Of a DNA stretch of 15,864 nucleotides, positions 7,984 to 13,282 are shown piece by piece. This DNA comes from CAJBVG01 sp044376465 (GTDB lineage: Bacteria > Bacteroidota > Bacteroidia > Sphingobacteriales > Sphingobacteriaceae). The notes under the pieces are model-generated. The model had not been told where the DNA came from. It was given only the letters and a program-made list of their open reading frames with translations, and ran no database searches. Both the position numbers and the translations under genes were made by a program. Where the stretch lies: NCBI GenBank assembly GCA_044376465.1, contig JBILKW010000034.1:1-15864 (forward strand). The letters are read 5' to 3'. Within the stretch, counting starts at the first letter, position 1. Each line of letters opens with the position of its first letter.

Positions 7984-8903
7984 TAATTCGTATTCATCTG
8001 GTATTTCACACTTTGCACAAAAGTATTTTTCTGCAATAAATGCAAGTAAGCATTATTACATGCTTCTTCCCAATTGTAGGGTTGGTTTGGTAAATCATTT
8101 CTCTTTTTAGTTAAAAAATAATCGATGTCTTTTGGTGCAGCCATGGTTCTTATGTTAGCAATTTGCTCTGCAATATTCGAATGTTGTAACATGCCTACTC
8201 CTTCTGTAACCATTGCCACCATTTTACCTTCTTTATTCATCAAGCCTACACATATTACAAACACACCTATAGGGTCGCTAAGCGATTGAAGTTTCTCGCC
8301 TTTTATTACATGGTTCGTCCCTAAATCGATGTAATAATTTTTTGCCGATGATGAGGTGCTATTCAATATTCCTTTTTCTTTTATTATACCAGATGGGTAC
8401 ACAAAGGTTTCGCGTAAACACGGTACTAATATATAATCGATGTTATTCGCGTTCATGTAGGATACTAATTCGGTATTTAGTTTTTTCTTTCCTTTAAAAG
8501 CAGCCATCACTATTTGGTTGGGAGCATAACCCTCTATTTGGCTTTGCACATACAATGGCCTCTCTACGCCTTCGTTCATCGGACCAAAATAAACATCTGG
8601 GTAATCTTGCGATTTATAATTGTTTTGTACTTGAATTTTGATGGCTGATTTAGATTGAAAAAAGGAATCGATGTTCATTAATAATTTATTTAAGGATGAA
8701 TTAGATAACATAAATACTTCATCGAAATTTGAATACCTGGAAGGTAAATATCCAATTTTGGATGTTTCGCTAACCTTGTGTTTATTGACTAGTTCTGCAT
8801 AATAGGGCGAACCATACATTTGAGGTTGCTGGTTCTTAGGCAAATCAAAGGATACTTGTATGAGGGATATGAAAACGAAGGCTATGATTATTTTTAGTTT
8901 CAT
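7983..8903 (-). CDS. Secreted protein of unknown function
   Basis: I do not recognise this 306-residue protein. It starts with a clear Sec signal peptide: basic MKLK, a hydrophobic stretch to about residue 19, and a likely cut soon after. There is no lipobox Cys near the cut, so it is predicted to be soluble and periplasmic or exported. The mature part has no membrane segment, no obvious catalytic signature and no repeated unit. It contains a few aromatic and Asp patches such as YPDVYFGP and YYIDLGTN, and only three Cys, which are scattered. There is no C-terminal sorting domain. It stands alone: convergent with mtgA, separated from the ribosomal operon by a strong terminator, and bracketed by a 15-bp direct repeat. 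Start is ATG, with a plausible promoter 24 bp upstream. That it is a real protein is well supported by the signal peptide and its normal composition. Confidence 0.8.
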   Translation of the reverse strand: MKLKIIIAFVFISLIQVSFDLPKNQQPQMYGSPYYAELVNKHKVSETSKIGYLPSRYSNFDEVFMLSNSSLNKLLMNIDSFFQSKSAIKIQVQNNYKSQDYPDVYFGPMNEGVERPLYVQSQIEGYAPNQIVMAAFKGKKKLNTELVSYMNANNIDYILVPCLRETFVYPSGIIKEKGILNSTSSSAKNYYIDLGTNHVIKGEKLQSLSDPIGVFVICVGLMNKEGKMVAMVTEGVGMLQHSNIAEQIANIRTMAAPKDIDYFLTKKRNDLPNQPYNWEEACNNAYLHLLQKNTFVQSVKYQMNTN

Positions 8904-8926
8904 TTTTAAAGGTTTTTATTTGACGA

Positions 8927-8958
8927 CAAAATTAAGAATTAATACCCTTATTTTGAAA
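8927..8958 (-). promoter_or_regulatory. Candidate promoter of the orphan secreted gene
   Basis: On the minus strand the -7 box TAATTTTG (8927-8934) fits TAnnTTTG exactly. A TTTC (8955-8958), one base off TTTG, lies 20 bp upstream. The 10-bp inverted repeat at 8962-8993 begins just upstream of this -33 position, where a regulator could bind. Confidence 0.5.
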
Positions 8959-8961
8959 GAG

Positions 8962-8993
8962 TATCGGTCACAAAGGGCGCTATGTGACCGATA
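8962..8993. repeat. Perfect 10-bp inverted repeat upstream of the orphan gene promoter
   Basis: TATCGGTCAC and GTGACCGATA are separated by 12 bp. The left arm overlaps the right copy of the 15-bp direct repeat (8967-8981). It lacks a T-run and lies outside the neighbouring terminator, so it may be an operator-like site or part of a repeat element. Nothing here decides which. Confidence 0.7.
8967..8981 (+). repeat. Right copy of 15-bp direct repeat flanking the orphan secreted gene
   Basis: GTCACAAAGGGCGCT differs by one base from the copy at 7969-7983. The two copies lie 998 bp apart in the same orientation. Confidence 0.75.
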
Positions 8994-8996
8994 AAC

Positions 8997-9031
8997 AAAA
9001 AAAAGACCCTCTCAATTTCTCGAGAGGGTCT
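8997..9031 (-). terminator. Rho-independent terminator of the rpsF-rpsR-rplI operon
   Basis: On the minus strand a perfect 10-bp stem, AGACCCTCTC/GAGAGGGTCT, with an 8-base loop is followed by eight T (A-run 8997-9004 on the plus strand). It lies 20 bp after the rplI stop. Confidence 0.93.
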
Positions 9032-9051
9032 TCCTTTAAATATTATTGAAA

Positions 9052-9495
9052 TTACTCAGCCACTACTTCAAACGGGACTTGAATTTTCACTTCTTTGTGT
9101 AAGTTCAAGTTAGCCACGTAGCTACCTAAGAATTTAACATCCGTTTCAAACGTAATTCTCTTACGATCTACCTCGAATCCTAATTTTTTCAATGCTTCAG
9201 CAAACTGAATTGTATTTACTGCACCGAAGATTTTACCAGTTTCACCTGCTTTAGCACCGATAGATACTGAAACATTTTGTAAACCTGCTGCAATTGCTTC
9301 TGCGTCGTTTTTAATACGATCTTGTTTGAATTGTGCTTGGCGGATATTTTCCGCTAATATTTTACGGTTCGATTCTGTAGCTAATACAGCGAAACCTTTT
9401 GGGATTAGATAGTTACGTCCGTAACCATCTTTTACTCTAACTACATCGTCTTTGTAACCCAAACTCTTGATATCTTGTTTTAATATAACTTCCAT
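9052..9495 (-). CDS. rplI: 50S ribosomal protein L9 (bL9)
   Basis: bL9 binds 23S rRNA at the base of the L1 stalk and reaches toward the small subunit of the next ribosome. The 147-residue protein has the typical N-terminal domain (MEVILKQDIKSLGYKDDVV, then the GYGRNYLIPKG signature near residues 24-34), a long charged helix at about 40-75, and a C-terminal domain. Length is normal. It is the last gene of the rpsF operon. The ATG is preceded at 7 bp by AAGGAGGG, whose first two bases overlap the rpsR stop codon. Such a strong Shine-Dalgarno is unusual for this phylum. A terminator follows. Confidence 0.98.
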   Translation of the reverse strand: MEVILKQDIKSLGYKDDVVRVKDGYGRNYLIPKGFAVLATESNRKILAENIRQAQFKQDRIKNDAEAIAAGLQNVSVSIGAKAGETGKIFGAVNTIQFAEALKKLGFEVDRKRITFETDVKFLGSYVANLNLHKEVKIQVPFEVVAE

Positions 9496-9502
9496 TTCGT
9501 AT

Positions 9503-9510
9503 CCCTCCTT
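9503..9510 (-). promoter_or_regulatory. Strong Shine-Dalgarno of rplI
   Basis: AAGGAGGG on the minus strand sits 7 bp before the rplI ATG and overlaps the end of rpsR. It is one of only two strong, well-placed ribosome binding sites in the window, and both are in this operon. Confidence 0.85.
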
Positions 9511-9772
9511 ATTTCAATGAATCTGCAACATAAGGTAATACACCGATATGACGTGCACGTTTCACTGCTTGAGCAACTTTACGTTGGTATTTCAATGATG
9601 TACCTGTTAAACGACGTGGTAAAATTTTACCTTGGTCATTTATAAACTTCAATAAGAAATTAGCGTCTTTGTAATCGATATACTTAATTCCGTTCTTCTT
9701 AAAACGGCAATATTTTTTACGTGTGTCCTCCACCTTGGGAGCTGTTACGTAGCTAATGTTATCTTTTGCCAT
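9509..9772 (-). CDS. rpsR: 30S ribosomal protein S18 (bS18)
   Basis: bS18 pairs with bS6 on the platform of the 30S subunit, near the 3' end of 16S rRNA. The 87-residue protein shows the bS18 core: KYCRFKKNGIKYIDYKD, LLKFINDQGKILPRR and GTSLKYQRKVAQAVKRARHIG, ending in LPYV. The start ATG lies one base after the rpsF stop. AGGAGG sits 9 bp before the ATG, inside the last codons of rpsF, so translation can re-initiate here strongly. Together with bS6 and bS21, bS18 is reported to line the pocket that hides the anti-Shine-Dalgarno in Bacteroidota ribosomes, which gives this strong site possible regulatory meaning. Confidence 0.98.
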   Translation of the reverse strand: MAKDNISYVTAPKVEDTRKKYCRFKKNGIKYIDYKDANFLLKFINDQGKILPRRLTGTSLKYQRKVAQAVKRARHIGVLPYVADSLK

Positions 9773-9773
9773 C

Positions 9774-10145
9774 TTAGTTTGCCTCCTCTACTACTTTAGT
9801 TCTTTTCGGAAGTGGAGCTAATTGCCCGTTACGCTTACGATCGTTGTACGCTACCGCGTGCTTATCTAAAGCTACCGTTAAGAAACGCATAATACGCTCA
9901 TCACGCTTATACTCTACTTCTAATTTGTTAATTAATGCACCGTCAGCTTTAAACTCCGTCAAATGGTAGAAACCCGTAGATTTCTTTTGAATAGGGTAAG
10001 CTAGTTTTTTCAGACCCCAATTGTCTTCTGCGACAATTTCGGCACCGTTATCAGTCAATACTTTTTTGAATTTGGCAACTACCTCTTTCATTTGTTCTTC
10101 TGATAACAAAGGGGTCACAACGATTAACGTTTCGTAATTTTTCAT
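9774..10145 (-). CDS. rpsF: 30S ribosomal protein S6 (bS6)
   Basis: bS6 binds bS18 and enters the 30S platform with it during assembly. The 123-residue protein starts with MKNYETLIVVTPLLSEEQ and has the GAEIVAEDNWGLKKLAYPI segment and the FKADG and YKRDERIMRFLTVAL strands of the family. A charged tail of about 25 residues follows the core. It is the first gene of the operon. There is no Shine-Dalgarno before its ATG, in contrast to the two genes after it. The leader is about 50 bases, AT-rich and A-rich near the start codon. I looked for the CCG-bearing hairpin by which bS6-bS18 controls this operon in other phyla and did not find it. Only a weak stem (10185-10199) near the expected transcript start is present. 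Confidence 0.98.
   Translation of the reverse strand: MKNYETLIVVTPLLSEEQMKEVVAKFKKVLTDNGAEIVAEDNWGLKKLAYPIQKKSTGFYHLTEFKADGALINKLEVEYKRDERIMRFLTVALDKHAVAYNDRKRNGQLAPLPKRTKVVEEAN
9782..9787 (-). promoter_or_regulatory. Strong Shine-Dalgarno of rpsR within rpsF
   Basis: AGGAGG on the minus strand sits 9 bp before the rpsR ATG. It is formed by the final Glu-Glu-Ala codons of rpsF. Confidence 0.85.
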
Positions 10146-10202
10146 TGTGTTACTTTGCTTTTTATTTATTTAATTAATTGGTTTCCCGCTTTAAAGGGGT
10201 TG

Positions 10203-10233
10203 CAAATATAGTGAAAATGTGCAAATGTGCAAA
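10203..10233 (-). promoter_or_regulatory. Consensus promoter of the rpsF operon
   Basis: On the minus strand TTTG (10230-10233) and TATATTTG (10203-10210) are separated by exactly 19 bp, matching the Bacteroidota TTTG-N19-TAnnTTTG consensus. The predicted start of transcription is near 10197, giving a leader of about 50 bases. The TTTG and the spacer belong to the 8-bp repeat array at 10211-10258. Confidence 0.85.
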
Positions 10234-10258
10234 TGTGAAAATGTGAAAATGTGCAAAT
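10211..10258. repeat. Six tandem 8-bp units GTG(A/C)AAAT upstream of rpsF
   Basis: The units in order are GTGAAAAT, GTGCAAAT, GTGCAAAT, GTGAAAAT, GTGAAAAT and GTGCAAAT, without a break. They vary only at the fourth base. Each C-type unit offers a TTTG on the minus strand. Confidence 0.95.
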
Positions 10259-10310
10259 GTGATTGTAGGACAGTAGGAAAGCCACAGATGTGTTTTTGCA
10301 GTGAATTTGT

Positions 10311-10338
10311 GCTACTCTCTATTCTCTACTCGCTATTA
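10311..10338. repeat. Four 7-bp units over the 3' end of the methyltransferase gene
   Basis: GCTACTC, TCTATTC, TCTACTC and GCTATTA follow one another at period 7. Read on the minus strand they encode the last residues of the methyltransferase (IASRE) and provide its TAG stop at 10319-10321. Confidence 0.7.
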
Positions 10339-11119
10339 AATAATACACGCAGGTAGTCACAAAATTCCTCAAAAATGGCACATTTCGTACAATTGGGAGC
10401 TGTAAACGCGGTTCGAGATTAAATTTATAGCGATAAATCGGGTTTATGAGGTAATGATTCTTTTGTAGAATTCTATACCCTGTTCGATCGCAAATACGTT
10501 CAAATCGTTCTATACTGATGCCGGTATCTTTAATTTCTAATAGCTCTTTAACTGCGTCTGAATGCTCTCCTGCCCTCTCTAAAATCCATTTATAAATAAC
10601 AGCAGGTAATAAATGGTAATAGGGCAGTTTACTCAACCACTTATTCTTACATATTTGTTGATGCCCCCCAAAAGGCATGTACCAAGGCGGAAATCCGAAA
10701 AAGATCACCCCCTCTTTAGCTACATACTTTTTTAGCTGCGCAATTATTTTCTCTTGCTCCGGAATATGCTCTATTGAATCTTTTAGGATGATGATATCAA
10801 ATTGATTCGCAAAATCGTTCTCAAAATCAACATCGTATATATTTTTTGCAATAAACCTAGCCAAACCCGTATCCACATACTCGCGCATGTAATTCTTTGC
10901 TTTTTCTACCCTAGAGGGCTCCAAATCAACCCCCACCACTTTACAACCCAGTTCTGTAAAGGCCTTTAATACACCGCCTTCACCACAACCAATTTCCATA
11001 ACCTTAGTGCTCGCATCAATCTTTTTAAATTGAGCTATAAATGGTAAGACATAGTTTTTGGAGTTTTCGTATTGCTGATTAAAATATACGTCCCAATCGG
11101 TATGAAATTCGAATGCCAT
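10319..11119 (-). CDS. Class I SAM-dependent methyltransferase, substrate unknown
   Basis: This is a Rossmann-fold methyltransferase of 266 residues. Motif I is MEIGCGEGG (41-49) with the acidic Asp65 at the end of strand 2 (VVGVDLEPSR). Motif II is FDIIILKDSIEHIPEQE near 110-125, and a post-motif segment reads FFGFPPWYMPFGGHQQ. The DSIEHI form resembles UbiG-like and glycan- or lipid-modifying methyltransferases, but nothing identifies the substrate. It has no signal peptide or membrane segment. It stands alone between the ribosomal operon and divergent dnaX. Its start is ATG, 7 bp from an inverted 7-bp repeat array that occupies the gap to dnaX. Its final codons and stop lie in another short repeat, so the C-terminus may have been altered by repeat growth. 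Confidence 0.88.
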   Translation of the reverse strand: MAFEFHTDWDVYFNQQYENSKNYVLPFIAQFKKIDASTKVMEIGCGEGGVLKAFTELGCKVVGVDLEPSRVEKAKNYMREYVDTGLARFIAKNIYDVDFENDFANQFDIIILKDSIEHIPEQEKIIAQLKKYVAKEGVIFFGFPPWYMPFGGHQQICKNKWLSKLPYYHLLPAVIYKWILERAGEHSDAVKELLEIKDTGISIERFERICDRTGYRILQKNHYLINPIYRYKFNLEPRLQLPIVRNVPFLRNFVTTCVYYLIASRE

Positions 11120-11124
11120 GTTTT

Positions 11125-11202
11125 AGTATTGAGTATTGAGTATCGAGTATAGGGAACAATTATAGAAAATTTTCTTGATACTCAATACTCGATACTCGAT
11201 AC
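11125..11202. repeat. Inverted array of 7-bp units (GAGTATT / CTCGATA) between methyltransferase and dnaX
   Basis: The left arm (11125-11150) is AGTATT followed by GAGTATT, GAGTATC and GAGTAT. The right arm (about 11175-11202) is built from CTCAATA and CTCGATA units. The arms are reverse complements over about 25 bases with three transitions, two of which would be G-U pairs in RNA. A 12-bp palindrome, AGAAAATTTTCT (11164-11175), lies between them. The element fills most of the 102-bp gap that must hold both divergent promoters. Confidence 0.9.
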
Positions 11203-11221
11203 ATTTTTATATTTTAGCGCC

Positions 11222-12367
11222 GTGGAGAATTTTATTGTTTCGGCTCGTAAATATCGCCCGGCTGTATTTAATACGGTTGTAGGCCAATCACATATTACCA
11301 ATACCTTGAAAAATGCGATTAAGAATAATCACTTAGCGCAAGCCTTTTTATTTTGTGGACCAAGAGGTGTAGGTAAAACAACTTGTGCGCGTATTCTTGC
11401 TAAAACAATTAATTGTACTAACCACAGCTCAGAAACGGAAGCATGTGACCAATGTGAGTCATGCGTGTCTTTCAGAAATGGAACTTCATTAAACATACAC
11501 GAACTCGATGCGGCTTCTAATAACTCGGTTGATGATATTAGAAACCTTGTAGAACAAGTTCGCTTTGCTCCACCATCTGGAAAATATAAAATTTATATCA
11601 TAGACGAGGTTCACATGCTCACTACGAGTGCATTTAATGCATTCCTAAAAACATTAGAAGAACCACCATCGTATGCTATCTTTATTTTAGCTACTACTGA
11701 GAAACATAAAATTATTCCAACCATTTTATCGCGTTGCCAAATATTCGATTTTAATAGAATTCAGGTTGACGATATTGCGCACCATTTGAAATTTATTTCG
11801 GATAGCGAAAAAATTGAAGCAGACTCAGAGGCGTTGCATGTAATTGCGCAAAAGGCCGACGGTGCTTTGCGCGATGCACTTTCTATCTTCGACCAACTTG
11901 TTTCTTTTGCTGGTCAGCATTTAACCTACCAATCTGTTATCGATAATTTAAACATACTCGATTATGATTATTATTTTAAAATTACCGATGCGATTTTAAA
12001 TCAAAGTGTGAAAGATATTTTGTTGACATTCGATGAGATTTTACAAAAAGGTTTTGATGGTAATAATTGCATCAATGGATTAAGTGAGCACTTCCGAAAC
12101 CTTTTGGTAGCGAAGGATGCGGCAACAGTACAACTTTTAAAAGTAAGCGATCAATTAAAGCAACGCTACTTAGATCAGAGCATCAAATGTTCTGCATCTT
12201 TACTCCTTTCGGCTTTGAACATTGCTAACCAGTGCGACATACATTACAAACAAAGTAAAAACCAACGACTGCATGTAGAGTTTGCCTTTATGAAAATGTG
12301 CCACATACAATCGGCATTAAACATTGCTCAACTTCCTGACGATTCGCAGGCGGTAAAAAAAAAATGA
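11222..12367 (+). CDS. dnaX: DNA polymerase III gamma/tau, gamma-like product ending at an A10 run
   Basis: DnaX is the ATPase of the clamp loader, and its tau form also links polymerase cores and helicase. This frame gives 381 residues: Walker A GPRGVGKT at 46-53, a zinc module with C65, C75, C78 and C81, Walker B with DEVH, LKTLEEPP, sensor 1 with ATTEKHKIIPTILSRC, and the helical collar domain to about residue 370. The start is GTG at 11222, chosen because MENFIVSARKYRP is the standard N-terminus of the family. The frame ends GTA AAA AAA AAA TGA, the A10 run at 12355-12364. The tau-like region continues in the -1 frame at once. A fused product would have 586 residues, a plausible tau length. 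So this frame alone matches gamma. Confidence 0.96.
   Translation: MENFIVSARKYRPAVFNTVVGQSHITNTLKNAIKNNHLAQAFLFCGPRGVGKTTCARILAKTINCTNHSSETEACDQCESCVSFRNGTSLNIHELDAASNNSVDDIRNLVEQVRFAPPSGKYKIYIIDEVHMLTTSAFNAFLKTLEEPPSYAIFILATTEKHKIIPTILSRCQIFDFNRIQVDDIAHHLKFISDSEKIEADSEALHVIAQKADGALRDALSIFDQLVSFAGQHLTYQSVIDNLNILDYDYYFKITDAILNQSVKDILLTFDEILQKGFDGNNCINGLSEHFRNLLVAKDAATVQLLKVSDQLKQRYLDQSIKCSASLLLSALNIANQCDIHYKQSKNQRLHVEFAFMKMCHIQSALNIAQLPDDSQAVKKK
12355..12364 (+). promoter_or_regulatory. A10 slippery run in dnaX (probable programmed frameshift or transcriptional slippage site)
   Basis: Ten A end the zero frame one codon before TGA. One extra A in the transcript, or a -1 ribosomal slip on AAA AAA, joins the two dnaX frames. 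I see no strong hairpin just downstream and no Shine-Dalgarno just upstream, which favours RNA polymerase slippage as described for Thermus dnaX over the E. coli ribosomal mechanism. Confidence 0.7.
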
Positions 12368-12981
12368 ATAATGAAGCTGTAAGTACACTAAAAACAGATA
12401 CTACAACAGTAACATTAACATCAGAACTCTCATCATCCGAAATAAAAAAGGAGGATACTCTAATTTCTATGCCTAGCACCGGGGGGACTCCGCTAAAAAC
12501 AAATTCCAGTTCGGGCAAAAAACCAGCCATCAAACTTCCGAGTATCGCCGATATAAAATCGGGTAAATTCGAATTAAAAAAAGAAGAAAAGCAAGAGGAA
12601 GTCGTACTTCCAACCAACGACTTTTCTTATGGCGATTTTAAGCATTACTGGGACGAAGCCATTGCGCAAATTGGCGCGAAGAACCAAGCATCTATTAATG
12701 TAATGATTGCTAATTTACAACCCGAATTAAAAGACAATACCAATATACATCTACAATTCAACAATAAAATTCAGCTCGAATTATTTCAATCAGAAAAACC
12801 TTTTATTGCTGGATACCTACGTGAAAAACTACAAAACTATAACATTGATTTTGTGATAGAAATGAATACCACAGAATTAGACAGTACACCTTATACCAAT
12901 GCCGAAAAGTTTAAATCGATGAGCTCGAAGAACCCTAATTTGCAGGTGTTGAGAGATGTATTGGGTTTGGATATAAGTTAG
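12364..12981 (+). CDS. dnaX: Tau-specific C-terminal region of DnaX in the -1 frame
   Basis: This 205-residue frame overlaps the end of the first dnaX frame by four bases (ATGA). Its first 75 residues are a low-complexity Ser/Thr/Lys/Pro linker. A compact domain follows (about 85-205) with FSYGDFKHYWDEAIAQIGAKN and a tail NPNLQVLRDVLGLDIS. I recognise this tail type (N-P-x-L-x-x-L-x-x-x-L-x-L) from the C-termini of Bacteroidota gamma/tau proteins. It has no features of an independent enzyme. It is most likely made as a fusion with the 381-residue part. Translation from its own ATG by stop-start coupling is possible but would give a detached domain. A sequencing error in the A run is a third explanation. 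Confidence 0.8.
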   Translation: MNNEAVSTLKTDTTTVTLTSELSSSEIKKEDTLISMPSTGGTPLKTNSSSGKKPAIKLPSIADIKSGKFELKKEEKQEEVVLPTNDFSYGDFKHYWDEAIAQIGAKNQASINVMIANLQPELKDNTNIHLQFNNKIQLELFQSEKPFIAGYLREKLQNYNIDFVIEMNTTELDSTPYTNAEKFKSMSSKNPNLQVLRDVLGLDIS

Positions 12982-13030
12982 TGAGTTTGTTTACTTTTAT
13001 TAATTAAGACGTACATCATAATTTGCAACA

Positions 13031-13174
13031 CCCCTCAACTCCGCTTCGCTACGTTCGGGGACCGAAACTTTATGGCAAGGAGAAAAAAGAACTCGCTACG
13101 CGAGTTCTTTTTTCTCCTTTTCTTTTTTAGACGAAGGAAGCGGTCCCCGAACGTAGCGGAGCGGAGTTGAGGGG
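13031..13174. repeat. Nested long inverted repeat (34-bp outer arms, 20-bp inner hairpin) after dnaX
   Basis: The outer arms 13031-13064 and 13141-13174 are reverse complements at 33 of 34 positions and begin CCCCTCAACTCCGCT. They enclose a perfect 20-bp hairpin with a three-base loop (13077-13119). The arms are GC-rich against an AT-rich background and contain CGCTACG-type motifs that also recur in the inner loop. This looks like a small mobile or REP-like element that arrived as a unit. No target duplication is obvious. The 301-bp gap between dnaX and icd otherwise holds only the T-rich period-7 tract and the icd promoter. Confidence 0.93.
13077..13130 (+). terminator. Probable dnaX terminator inside the nested repeat
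   Basis: AAGGAGAAAAAAGAACTCGC pairs perfectly with 13100-13119 over a TAC loop. On the plus strand the GC-rich top GAACTCGC/GCGAGTTC is followed by TTTTTT and a further T-rich stretch to 13128. The A-run on the left means it could also stop minus-strand transcripts. It lies about 95 bp after the tau stop. Confidence 0.75.
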
Positions 13175-13208
13175 CGGTGCTCTTTATTCTATGCTCCTAT
13201 TTTCTTTT

Positions 13209-13229
13209 TTTCTATTTTCTACTTTCTAC
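13209..13229. repeat. Three 7-bp units TTTCTA(T/C) upstream of icd
   Basis: TTTCTAT, TTTCTAC and TTTCTAC follow each other at period 7. Looser TTCT/TCTA units extend left to about 13181. The tract ends 25 bp before the icd -7 box. Confidence 0.65.
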
Positions 13230-13254
13230 TAATCAATAAATTAAAAGAAAATAC

Positions 13255-13262
13255 TAACTTTG
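13255..13262 (+). promoter_or_regulatory. Bacteroidota -7 box of icd
   Basis: TAACTTTG fits TAnnTTTG and ends 20 bp before the ATG. No TTTG lies 19 bp upstream, so only the -7 half is clear. Confidence 0.55.
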
Positions 13263-13282
13263 AACACAATTTTAAAGACCAT

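Noticed and set aside
10185..10199. Small stem in the rpsF leader as a bS6-bS18 binding site
   Set aside because: It lacks the CCG loop motif and the stem is too short; it also overlaps the predicted transcript start.
12448..12472. AAGGAGG followed by an in-frame ATG inside the tau-specific frame
   Set aside because: The spacing to the ATG is about 14 bp and the start would lie within a low-complexity linker, so an internal start is not convincing.
12288..12617. Minus-strand frame of 109 codons opposite the dnaX junction
   Set aside because: It is a shadow of the Ser/Thr/Lys-rich tau linker, with no start context or family features.
13031..13174. Ends of an insertion sequence
   Set aside because: Only 76 bp lie between the arms, with no transposase and no visible target duplication, so at most a non-coding element.
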